This document shows positions 36,606 to 47,637 of a DNA stretch of 64,000 nucleotides, one piece after another. The translations under genes were made by a program, and so were the position numbers. The DNA comes from Saposhnikovia divaricata (taxonomy: Eukaryota > Streptophyta > Magnoliopsida > Apiales > Apiaceae): the NCBI GenBank assembly GCA_036435485.1, contig CM071596.1:140808501-140872500 (forward strand), in the 5' to 3' direction. The number at the start of each line of letters is the position of its first letter. Position 1 is the stretch's first letter. The notes beneath the pieces are model-generated. The model worked only from the letters and a program-made list of their open reading frames with translations. It was not told the origin of the DNA and did not search any database.

Positions 36606-37260
36606 TATTTTAATAATATAAATAAGTTAAAAATTATGTAATGACTCTTAAAATAGAGGAAAGATAAGAAACCTTTAAATTGTTTAGAAATTATTAATAA
36701 TTTCTTGGAATTTCAGTTTTAGTTATCATCTTAATATTTTGATTTAAAATTTGTTTAAAGAATCTTTTGGACTTACAATAGTGTGCGGCTCGTTTTCTGA
36801 GGTCACGAGCATATATTGACCCGTTACAAATTGAATTTGGCAGAAATTAGTGGTACAATTAACACTTATTTCTAATTCTAGATAAACTTTCAAATACTTT
36901 TATTTAGATCAATTTATTCAAGCATGTTTGTGCTACTTCTTTCCTGAGTGGAAAGGCTTCCCTTTTGTAATCTTAATCGCTTTAGTTTCCTCACACATTT
37001 ATTTTTAATATTTTCGTTTTGGGAATCAAACCTTGATTTTAATAATATATTTAAAGTTCAATATAATATAGGATATAATTATATAATAAGATCTAATTAT
37101 ATAGAGTGTAGTTACATAAATGTAGTTCGTAAGGTTCGAACCCTTTACCTATAGTAGTACTCTCTTCTTATCCCTCTTATTCTTATTATATAAATAAAAA
37201 TAATAAAATATAACAGGATATAATATGATATAATTAGGCTTATAGTCTTACTATTGAATA
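36606..37260. other. A+T-rich stretch, no gene
   Basis: No gene. Around 37110-37200 it resembles 8690-8755 (GGTTCGAACCCTTTACC and TATCCCTCTTATTCTTATTATAT), so it is a related decayed element. Confidence 0.45.
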
Positions 37261-37295
37261 CTAGCTTTTAAGCCCGTGCAATGCACAGGTACGTT
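37261..37295 (-). mobile_element. Helitron 3' end
   Basis: Plus strand: A, then CTAGCTTTTAAG, then CCCGTGCAATGCACAGG. On the minus strand this is a stem-loop followed by CTAG and T, a textbook Helitron 3' terminus. The matching 5' end to the right was not located. Confidence 0.65.
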
Positions 37296-37871
37296 TGTAA
37301 TATTAATAAATTGTTACTGTTTGATGAACTAATTAGATGTATGATGAATGATTGATTTATACGATACTAAATGTTTGTAAAAATTTATATTTAGATATTA
37401 ATCATTTTTCAGTTTATTGAATTTTATATTTAGTTACTTTCATGTGAATTTTTATTTATTTGAACTATAATTTAATATTTAAAATATGATAGAAGCAATT
37501 GCTCATCAACTAAATACATGAATAATTACAATATAAGTTATCGTCTTATAAAATATGACACAATATGGTTTTGGTTTGGATACACTAAAAATTTTCTCAT
37601 AAACGTATCATTTAATATTATTGTACATATTATAATTTCAACAATATTATTACTTGCTATTAATTTGTAATTTGAAAAAAATTAAAATTTCATTATAGAC
37701 ATTTGAAAATTGTAATTTGATATTAAAGTATTGAGCATTTAAGTATCCTATTTTAACCATACAATGATAACTTCTATTTTTTTTTATAAAACTCTTGTAA
37801 CACTAACGTCGCCTATGTATCTTGCGATTTTAAATTCATGTTAGTGATTAAATATTTTATATATATATATA

Positions 37872-38298
<427 letters not shown>

Positions 38299-39329
38299 CC
38301 ATTGCTCCATTAAAAACACCCTTATATAAAGAAAATCATAGAATCTTACATAAAATCGCATTTAGATTCTAATTTTCACATAAAAAAACGATGTTTAATG
38401 AATAGAAATAGAATCTAACAAAAAATTATGATCAAATATAATATGATTACACATAATTTTATTGTTACAAAATATATATAAGATACTTTATTGGATTTTG
38501 TAATAACCGCGATTTTTTTTTTCGAATAAAATTTTTACTCGATATTTAGATTTTTTTTAAGAACGATACACTAGTATTTGATTTTTTTTTTTTTAGTCTG
38601 AGTGCCGTAAATTTTAGAATTTTATATCTATATGTACATATTATATTATATTATATCATATTATTTATATTTATTTGGTATTTACTAAATTAGGAAATTT
38701 ATGAGAATAGAATTTTAATTTTATTAATTTAAAGCCCAAAATTTATTTTAGAGAGCCAAATTAGAGTCTCGTTTTAATTGATCAGCAGGGAAGAACTGTG
38801 GTACGTGTATATTAGTTGGCCTTAATTTTATTGTTTGGCCAGGTTATTAGCCACGTAGCATTTAGTGAGGTATTATCTTAGTAATCGGATTAATTAGAGG
38901 GGAAAGCAACATCACACACATCTGTTTTCTTTTTACTCCACCTTTCCTTTTCTAGACCACCGACAAAAGACCATCGACTGTCTCTTTCCTATCAAAAAAA
39001 AATTCGGCCATATACATATATATATATACAGGGTATAAACTACAGGTATTGTTTTCTTTGTTTCTTTCTTTTTCTTTTCTCTTTTTTTTTCGATTTCGTG
39101 ATAAATCTGATGTGTACGGGCGTGATTCGTACTTAGATATTAAGGCTGGCTGTGTTTCGTTATGGATTGTTGTTGTGATTGGTGGTTTGAATCGGAGTTA
39201 AGGGGAGGCTGTTGTTGTTGTCGGAAAAGGAGAAGGAGGGGTTTGTGTGTTGTCGGAGAAGGGGGAGTCGGCTAGGGGGCGGGGTCGAGACGAAAAGGAG
39301 GTGAAGAGGAGGCCACCACCGTGGTGAAG

Positions 39330-39515
39330 GTGGTGGCGGCAAAGTTGCAGCGGGATGAGGGTGAGAGGGGGAGAGAAGGCAGGGGAGAGAGGGAGAAAAG
39401 GCAGGGGAGAGAAAGAGAGGGGGAAGAGAACGGAGAGAGAGATGTACGGGAGGGAGAGAACAGAGAGAGAGAGGGAACAGAGGAGAGAGATGACAGAGAG
39501 AGAGAGAGGCGGGAT
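39330..39515 (+). repeat. Purine-rich (GA/GGGA) low-complexity tract
   Basis: Almost entirely A and G on the plus strand, with GAGAGAGA and GGGGAGAGA units. Open frames on both strands are compositional. It is probably transcribed leader sequence of the LTR. Confidence 0.8.
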
Positions 39516-39642
39516 GGAAGAGTATCAGGGGAGGTGTCACGGCGGCGGTGGTGGCAGGTGGGCCCCACGCGCCGCTATTGCCGTTAAAAAATAAATATTA
39601 ATAAAATAATAATAATATTGATGGTTGAATGTTTTAATCGGG

Positions 39643-39651
<9 letters not shown>

Positions 39652-39699
<48 letters not shown>

Positions 39700-39704
39700 A
39701 CATA

Positions 39705-39748
<44 letters not shown>
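39652..39748. repeat. Two (TA)n runs separated by a short spacer
   Basis: TA runs at about 39652-39696 and 39710-39748 are each followed by TGTCACA, a small tandem duplication. Confidence 0.9.
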
Positions 39749-39751
<3 letters not shown>

Positions 39752-40024
39752 ACAAAAACTCTAATAAGAGTTTGGTTAGAGTACTAATCTTTTTTCTCTC
39801 TCGTCCCCAACTTTCTTTTCCTCTCTTGTTTCGAGCAGCCGCCTCCTTTTTCAACCGGAGGGGCTTCCACCGGTTTTAATTTCTGGTGGAAAGCCCCGAC
39901 TTCTTTCTTTTATTTTGTTTGAGTTGTCTCTTTCAATAATCTCCCCTTTTGGGTAAGGATTTCCATCCTCTTGTTTTGATTTGGGTTTTCTAGATCTACA
40001 TTATCGGAGCTTCTGGTTTTCTTT

Positions 40025-41766
40025 TGATATAGTATATTTTATACATATTTTATAGGATTTTATTCCCGCATTTACGGTGCTTTTGCGAATAATCGTGTCA
40101 ATTTAATTAGTTTTATTTGAGTTTGTTGCAGGAAATAAATAAATGCCAAGTCGGAAGGAATCGAGCATTATTTAAAGATGTTACGGTGTTTTTAACTCGA
40201 ATGAATGAATTTATGAATTTACGAGGAGAAATGATGAAATTGCGGTTCGTTTCTAAGCATTTTGGAAGCAATAATTTTGGAAAAAGAAGAAGAAAGAGAG
40301 AGAATAAATTGCTGAAAAAGTGGCGGCAAAAAGAAAAATAAAATGATCAACAGAAATAGTGTGTTGTCTGTGCAAATTAAGGGATGACCGTGTCTTTTTA
40401 AGCCAACATGACAGGAAATAATTGATGGGCGTGCAAATCTGTGGAGCAGCCGTGCGTAAATACTTGTGAGAATGTGACAAAAGAATTAAACTCTCCTGAT
40501 TACACTTCAATTCACCCACCTGCTTGCTGTTCAAACGCTCCTGCCATTTGCCTGTACATCACGCGCTGGCTGTTATATGCTTTAATGGGCGCGTGCCACG
40601 CACGCGCGTCTGGGAGAGTGGGTCTGCAGGGGCGCAGTTCAACCACTGGAATTCATGTGTTGCGAGTATAGTTTTTGTGGCGATTTTTTCTGGATATTTT
40701 ATTTATCTTCCGGGTTAAACATTTTGGGGCCAATATTTTTTTATATGGGCTAGCAGCAAAACCTGATATGTATTATCTGAAACTTAAAAACATCATTATC
40801 ATGAGGCAGTGAACGATTCGACTTTTGAAGATAGTTTTATTTTGGGGAGAAAATTCTAGGGTTCTTCAAGCCATAAGCAAGGAGGCCTTATTGCTTTTCA
40901 TCGTTTGTATTCTCTTCTACAATTTGGGGAATTATTTTCTATCTCAATTTTCTCTTCTATTATTAATTATTATATGTTTTAGAACCATGCTTTCTTTAGA
41001 ACCCATGATGGTGATTAGTTTAATTATGAACTAAATCATTATCATGGGGTTTCAATGGATTCAATTACGTAATTATTGTGTTCGACATGTAATTGATTAT
41101 TGGGTGATTTAATTGAAATAATCTAGTATGGTTGATTTAATTGATTGATGTTTAGCTAGCATCTAATTTATTAATTCTTGTTGATTGCGAAAGTGGATGC
41201 AAGAATTTAGATATCGCCATATTAGCATGGGTTCATGAATTAAATTGATTTTTCATGATTAGTGGTATGATTTAACCAATGCATATTACCCCATTTAATT
41301 ATAGAGATAACTAGTGCTTAACCCAATTGTGTTTTCACATTGTATAGACATATATGATTTGAATATAATTTGGTGTCCTCTTGATTTCTATCTTTTGTGG
41401 ATATTAAGTGGTTTGATACGAGTGTACTGAAAGGGAGCTCGTATTATTGTCGTGTTATCTGATTAATTATCAATGTTTATCACCTATATCAATTCTATGT
41501 GTCAGCCTTTAGTGAAATATTCAATGAAATTGGAACTCCATGTTTTCTCATCATTTATTAGATCTCTTGTTTGTTAATCTGTTCTCAATTAATTAATTAA
41601 AATAGTTAATCAAAAACCTACTTTGATAATTGTTCAAGCATTAAGAAGTAACCATACACTGTTGCATAGGTATTAAATTGGCATTTACACCTTGTCTCTG
41701 CGGAACGAACTCTATTTATCACTTGCTATTTGTGATCGCGTATACTTGCGTGTTTACGAGTCAACA
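40025..41766 (+). mobile_element. Solo LTR, Athila/Tat-type
   Basis: Starts TGATATAGTATATTTTATAC, ends TTTACGAGTCAACA, and is flanked by identical TCTTT (40020-40024 and 41767-41771). The start mimics TGATAAGTGCATATTTTTGC of the Athila LTR at 25687. Its end carries the CTGCGGAACGAACTC...GATCGCGTATACTTGCG phrase that parallels CCGAGGAATGAACC...GATCGAGCCTTGCGCTTGCG there. It holds no coding capacity. It is nested in the Tekay-like solo LTR. Confidence 0.85.
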
Positions 41767-42121
41767 TCTTTCTTCTTCGATTCAAACGGAGCTTGCTGGA
41801 TTCGAGAGTTAACCGCCTATCTTGTGGTTTCGTTTGTCAGATCTAAGTTTTTTTTAGATTTTTTTGCATTTTCAGTTTGTCAGATCTAGTTTTCATTTGT
41901 GGATGAAGTTGTGTATGAAATTGCAATCATGGTCGATAGCTCAAACAGGTTACGAAGAAGCGGGTGAAGTGAGCGGTATTTGTCAATACATCATTTTCAA
42001 CAAATTGCTAGACTATCTCTTTATGATGATATGCAATTGTTTCTATTTTATGTTTGTTCGACTCGACTATCTTTGTAGATGCCGTATGGTTTTTATTCTA
42101 TGAGTTAATTCTATTGTTCTT

Positions 42122-42124
<3 letters not shown>

Positions 42125-42174
<50 letters not shown>
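42125..42174. repeat. (AT)n microsatellite
   Basis: A pure AT run of about 50 bases. Confidence 0.95.
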
Positions 42175-42177
<3 letters not shown>

Positions 42178-42655
42178 GGTTCAATTTATTTAATTCGTAA
42201 TATTTTTAATTTGGAATATTATTTAAAATGGTTGGTAATAAATAGTTTAATAAAAATGGTATAATTAATTAATTAGTTAAATAGAAATATTTAGCGATTA
42301 TTCGGTCATAATTTAAGAATATAATGATCCGTTGATAAAAAGAGGGAATAATTGTGAATAAATGGAGTAAATATGGTTTTATCTTAAAAGGCTGAGATTT
42401 AGCATTTCCGGGTTATTTTTGATTAATCGGATCGAATCAGATTATTTTAGAGGTTAAAATCGGAATAATATTAAACTATTTACGAGAGTAAAAATGGATT
42501 ATTTTCGTATATTCGGTAACCCTATTTTCGTCTTAAGCGAGATTTACGTATATTAAAATAGTATATATTTTCTAGATTTGATTCCTGAGTTCGAAGAAGA
42601 TTTATTTCTCCGGAATTATTTTTCCGTTATTTATTGTAAAGATTTTCAAGAGATA

Positions 42656-42659
<4 letters not shown>

Positions 42660-42732
<73 letters not shown>
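42660..42732. repeat. (ATT)n microsatellite
   Basis: About 24 TTA/ATT units. Confidence 0.95.
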
Positions 42733-42734
<2 letters not shown>

Positions 42735-44383
42735 ATATTTAAATATTATATTATCGGTTTAGGAACATTTTAGTTTGACGAATCGCTCACGTTTTCCTGG
42801 TTGCCATTTTTAGAGAATAATTCTCGAGCCGTAGATCGAAGCCAAGTTCACGGGTAGAGTATAAATTTTATCTGCATTTATTGCACTCCGAGATCGAGGC
42901 AAGTTCCTTCTGACCCTCACTCCTTTTGAAATATTTCGAGAAATGCTGAGATATTATTCTGTTAAGATATGTTCTGAATTGCTAGTTAGTTATAAAATAT
43001 CCTGTTATTGATTCAGAAAAATATAGAGATTTTCCCAAAATTTTGATAAATTCATAGAACGTAATTAGATTGAAATCTAGGGCGTCTTATTTGTTCGAGA
43101 TGACCCTTAAATATTATTCAGTTATAACTACGCTCATATATCGAGGTAGTTTAGATTTTATTGACTTCAATCGGATCTATTGTTCAGATCCGATAAATTT
43201 TGTTTCAATATTCAAATTTGATTCATTGTTCGAATCAAAATAGATACAGTTAGAATATTAAACAGGAAATAGTTTATTATCGGAATTTCCTCTAAAATAC
43301 CTACTCTAGCATATTTCAAAGTTTTCTTTCTGAATCGAGTCGTTCTTATTATTTCAAGATGACTCCACATGATATATTCTAATCAACGAACCTTACTTGT
43401 TCAAGGTTGTTACTTTATTGTCTTGTATTGACATATTGTTCGTGTCAATATAATAAATTAGTTTCTTTTGAAAATATTGTGACGACGTATTGTTCAGGTC
43501 GGTCTCATACAAAGTATAGACTGGCGGTCGGCCAGAATCGAATAGAAATTCAAATCAATCAATTTTATTCGGAGAAATAATCATGTAATCCACTGGTTAA
43601 CATGGGAGTGGCCCATGGATTTTCTTTAAAATCAACATGAGGAATAAACACGTGATATCGAAAGAGAAATATTAACATTTTGGCACAAAAATTGCCAGGT
43701 TGACTTTTCAACCAACTTTTGCTAGCAAAACAATATAGTGGTACTTGCGACATAGTAGTGATCGTGCTATGGGGTATCACCGGTATGCGGTACTTGCGAC
43801 ACAGCGGTTGATCGCGCTGTGGGTTATCGTGAAGGTGGAAAACCAGTATCTCAAGCTTTTAAATTCCAACTTCTTTATTCAAAGATAAGTTGTTTTGGTC
43901 TATCAGTAAGTATTACCAGGACACTTTGCCTGCATACGAATATCTTTCATAAATATAGTTGTTTTCTTTCCACTTTCATTGTTAGTGAGAGAGCGAGTCA
44001 GTGGAATTGCTGAGCACATAGTTGCTCATTCTTGTTGTTAATATTGTTTTTCAGTGAAGACGAAAAAAGGCGAAACCTCTCATTTCAAGGGAAAGGAGAA
44101 GATGCACCAGGGCACTGAGCTGGACTAGTGTGCTTTCCTTAGAGGCGACGATCCTATCGACGACTATTAGCATGTGTTTCAACAAGTTTAGTGATATAAT
44201 GTGTACTAGTAATATGTTATAATAATTGAGAGATATGTCGTTGCTTGGACGTGTGGGATGGAACCATTGCTGTTACGATAAAACTTTTATGTTTATTATG
44301 AAATGTATTGTATTTTATATAAGGCAGGTGATGACGGTACGTGACGACCTAAGTCTACAAATAGTGGATTTGGGGGCATCACA

Positions 44384-44881
44384 GATTCTATGTAACATTT
44401 AATTTTTAATGAGATTCTAATTTAGATTCGATATGTTAAGTTTAGTTATTGTTAAAATTTGTGATTTTTATCATAACAAAACAATTTTAATGAAAAATAA
44501 AATTTTATGATGGTATTTTTTATTGTTATATAAGGTGTTCTTCCTATAGTGCAATTCTATGTATATTTAATATCTTTGTTATGGCCCTATGTATATATTT
44601 GTGTATATATATTCACATTTTCTTATGAAAATATAAATACAAGGGATTACAAATAAAATATATAACATAATACTATAAAATCTTACCTAAGATTTCATTT
44701 AAATTTTAAAATCTCTAATAATTAAGCTATTTCATGCATACATATTGAATTTTACATGAAACTAACATAAACATTACATGATTATATTACAAAAATGTAT
44801 ATATTTTATGTTAAATTTTAGAATAATTTTAATTTTCGAAGTTTATGAAATTCTACTTTAAATTTGATATGTTAAACTTAA
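44384..44881. other. A+T-rich flank, no gene
   Basis: No gene or repeat boundary is seen. It is low-complexity A+T-rich sequence that continues the flank left of 38499 (shared AATAGAATCTAAC / GAGATTCTAAT-like phrasing). Confidence 0.4.
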
Positions 44882-45739
44882 CTAGTTTTGTAGCCCGTGC
44901 CTCGCACAGGCAAACTCTAGCATCCCATGTTGCGCAATTGTATGTATGTTTGTGAAATGTTACATTAGCGGTATATTAGTGAAATGTTATTATTAATATA
45001 ATATAAAGAGATAATTTAGTAATTTCGTGATAATTAAATTGTCTCCCGATATATTAATAATGGGTTTTCTAATATATCCAAAACTAATGTCTAGTATAGC
45101 GGTAAGTAATCTTTTTTCTAAGTTAGAGGTCAAGGGTTCAATTCTCTTTATTACATTAGCGATTAGCGTTATATTAGTGAAACGTTATTATTAATATAAT
45201 ACATGAGGGGTAATTAAGTAATTTCATGATAATTAAATTGCCTCTCGATATATTAATAATGAGTTTTATAATATATCCAAAACTAATGTCTAGTATAATG
45301 GTAAGTAATCTTTTTCTAAGTAAAAGGTCAAGGGTTCAATTCTCTTTATGAATAATTTTTTATAATTAATATAATATATGAGGATGTTGTGTCACGATAT
45401 ATTAATAATGAATTTTAGAATATATTCAAAATTAAAATCTAGCATAGTGGTAAGGATTCTCACTTACAAGTTAGAGGTCAAGGGTTCAAATCTCATTAAA
45501 AACATTTTTTTTTATTTTTTAATAATTAGTTATAACATATCTGAGGTGGCTTGCTCAGGTGGAATATTCAAATCTCATTAAAAACAATTTTTTTATTTTT
45601 TAATAATTAGTTATAACATATCTGAGGTGGCTTGCTGAGGTGGAATAAATTATTTGAGGGTGCATCTAGGTGGCTTGCTGAGGTGGAATAAATTGTCTTA
45701 CAAACCCAATGTTCTGCTATTAATAATATAATAGATAGA
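44882..45739 (-). mobile_element. Short non-autonomous Helitron
   Basis: The plus strand has A, then CTAGTTTTGTAG, then CCCGTGCCTCGCACAGG at the left, and ATAATAGATAGA then T at the right. On the minus strand that is A, TCTATCTATTAT..., hairpin, CTAG, T: 5' TC, 3' stem-loop plus CTRR, and insertion between A and T. The 858-bp body has no transposase. It holds three or four imperfect tandem units of roughly 150-200 bp. Each has a tRNA-like pair of motifs: A-box-like TAGCATAGTGG or TAGTATAATGG, and B-box-like GGTTCAAATCTC. Confidence 0.8.
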
Positions 45740-45867
45740 TGATGTATAATCTTAACTATCCATTTTTTATAAAAAACAAAGTGCTATAATATTATTCTTT
45801 TTTTTTCATGGGTGCCCTTCCACAGCCACCGTTGGTTGAAAAAAGGCTCACAACCACCAACTCGTAT

Positions 45868-45950
45868 ACTGCCGCAAGTGTTCATTGCGGCAACAAAAAG
45901 ACCCTTCCGCAATTGTTCATTGCGGCTGCCGCAACGAATCATTGCGGCAG
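45868..45950. repeat. Palindromic CTGCCGCAAT motif cluster, left edge
   Basis: Three pairs: CTGCCGCAAGTGTTCATTGCGGCA, TCCGCAATTGTTCATTGCGG and CTGCCGCAACGAATCATTGCGGCAG. Each is a 9-bp inverted repeat around a short centre, a layout suited to binding a dimeric protein such as the element transposase. Confidence 0.8.
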
Positions 45951-46475
45951 CAAAAAAACCCAAATATATTTGTTAATTTGATAAATTAATAAAAGCTGTT
46001 AATTTGAAATATAGAAATAATTAAAAAAAATTTGATTTTTTTTATCTTTTGCTCAAAAAATCAAAATTTTATTCTTTTTAAAAATGAAAAATAATTCGTG
46101 GCAAAAAAAATATGAAAATTAATTTTTTTTTATTTTTCTGAAATATTAGGATTATGGATTTTTTTTTATCTTTTGCTCATAAAAATCAAATATTTTTTAT
46201 TCTTTTTAAGAATAAAAATTTGATTTTTATGACCAAAAGATAAAAAAAAAATCAATAATCCTAATATTCCAGAAAAATAGAAAAACTTTAATCCTAATTA
46301 GTTTATTTCTTTTTCCAAATATTCCATTTAAAAATTCGGAAAAAAATGAATAAAATATAGTTTCATCCTAAAATTTCAGAAAAATAGAAAAATATTATTT
46401 TTCATTTCTAAAAAGAAAAAAAAAATTGATTTTTATGAAAAAAAGATAAAAAAAATCGAATCTTTAAAAAAAAAA

Positions 46476-46545
46476 GGGCTTCCCAAAAGGTCACCCATCC
46501 TAAGATTACTCCAGCTCAAGCACGTTTAACTACAGAGTTCCAATT
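46476..46545 (-). pseudogene. 5S rRNA-derived fragment
   Basis: The minus strand reads GGAACTCTGTAGTTAAACG and TGCTTGAGCTGGAGTAATC, then TTAGGATGGGTGACC and TTTTGGGAAGCCC. This is the 3' half of plant 5S rRNA (GAACTCCGCAGTTAAGCGTG..., GGATGGGTGACC, TGGGAAGTCC) with several substitutions, and includes the internal promoter region in diverged form. The 5' half is absent or unrecognisable upstream. It could come from a 5S-derived element such as a Cassandra-type TRIM or be a captured 5S gene. It lies between the transposon edge and its transposase. Confidence 0.78.
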
Positions 46546-46911
46546 AGCTTAAATCCACCCGGACAGGAATGCCACATCTGCTTGTTATTTACAGAAAGTA
46601 ATATTTAATCTGCAAATCTTAAAAATGAAAAAGTATAATTTATTGGTAATCTTTAATTTAAAATTCGAATAAAATGAAAAAAAAATATTTTTCCAAATTT
46701 TGAATTTTAAATTGTCAAGAATAATAATTAATTTATCTTTTTTTTCTAAATATTCCATTAAAAATTCGGAAAAATGAATAAAATATAGTTTAATCCTAAT
46801 ATTCCTGAAAAATATATTTTTCATTTTTAAAAAGAATAAAATATAATTTAATCCTAATATTCATTTTTAAAAAGAATAAAATATAGTTTAATATAGGATG
46901 CTGTTTTTTTT

Positions 46912-47637
46912 TTAGGATAGCAGGAAGGCCTCATTGCGGCAGGAGAGAATGCAGTAGCCTTTCTCTCTCCTCCCCTGTTTTTCGAATATTAGAAAGAAAA
47001 CAGGGGAGGAGAGAGAAAGGCTACTGCATTCTCTCCTGCCGCAATGAGGCCTTGCGTATAGGCCTTGTGACATTGGAGGATCGAATATCGGATCATGATC
47101 CCAATCTTCTTGAGGAAACGACTCGTTCATTTTTTCGGTCTTATCTTCTTGTGGAAAAGCATTTTCCACGTGACACCTCTCTCGCTCAATCAAGTTCATC
47201 ACGTAATTGAAACGTGGGACAGAACAACTAGCAACAGCGCCTAAATTTTGAAACGATTTGCACAATGTACTATATCTTGATGCTTGTGATTCACCAACAT
47301 TAGCAAGAACTGGAGGGGTATAAGGTAGAGGTCCGGCAATTTTGTTGCCATTTTTTGTCCACCTAGGCTTGATGTACTCCTTCGGTATACGTGTTTTTTG
47401 TTTCTTGTCTAGGTAACGGATCATGTGTTTACAAATCATCCCGGAATGTTCAAATTGCTTACAAACACATTCAATCTTTCCATCAATATGGGCCGTCAAC
47501 CGATAGCTTCTTCTACGATCCTCCGGCACGGTAGACTTCTCAACCAAGAACATTTTAAATAAATGACACCTACCTTTAGTTTTCGTCACGACATAAGATG
47601 TACTTTTCAGAAGCTCCTTTTGAAAACCCCTAAACAT
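46912..47637 (-). pseudogene. MULE/FAR1 transposase, C-terminal part with SWIM zinc finger
   Basis: 241 codons in the same frame as 49227-47638, separated from it by one TAG (47638-47640). The N-terminal residues FQKELLKSTSYVV continue the transposase. The SWIM finger is at about residues 57-71: ECVCKQFEHSGMICKH, with the CxC...CxH ligands intact. After a linker rich in Lys/Pro the frame runs into the 57-bp inverted repeat, so the last 25 or so residues are encoded by the palindrome. It is either a nonsense-disrupted C-terminus or, if the stop is read through, part of a protein of about 770 residues before the N-terminal piece beyond the Sirevirus is added. Confidence 0.8.
46925..47053. repeat. 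Perfect inverted repeat, 57-bp arms, 15-bp loop
   Basis: 46925-46981 and 46997-47053 are exact reverse complements (57 of 57 by direct reading). The loop is TCGAATATTAGAAAG. The outer part of each arm includes the element motif CATTGCGGCAG. It overlaps the last codons of the transposase C-terminal frame, so a transcript would fold into a long perfect hairpin. Confidence 0.95.

Larger units (their letters stand above)
38499..44383 (+). mobile_element. Solo LTR, Tekay-like, with nested solo LTR
   Basis: Starts TGTAATAACCGCG and ends GATTTGGGGGCATCACA, the same layout as the minus-strand reading of the other Tekay-like LTRs here (TGTAACAACC...GATTTGGGGCCGTTACA). The flanks GATTT and GATTC agree in four of five bases, a plausible aged target duplication. 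No PBS, PPT or coding region lies between. Without the nested element it is about 4.1 kb. 43000-43860 is shared with the interior of the LARD. It contains a TATA-like block near 39008-39030 and a purine-rich tract at 39330-39510. Confidence 0.68.

Noticed and set aside
36948..37154. 68-codon plus-strand frame
   Set aside because: A+T-rich decayed repeat; no recognisable domain.
39160..39594. Four overlapping open frames of 79-126 codons
   Set aside because: GA-rich low-complexity sequence. Arg/Glu/Gly or Ser/Pro/Leu strings without any domain.
44960..45640. Candidate tRNA genes
   Set aside because: A/B-box-like strings are present, but I could not form a cloverleaf with an acceptor stem and anticodon arm; treated as tRNA-like repeat units.
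46925..47053. MicroRNA precursor
   Set aside because: Arms are perfectly complementary over 57 bases, more like a recent inverted duplication or siRNA hairpin than a typical plant miRNA with bulges; kept only as an inverted repeat.
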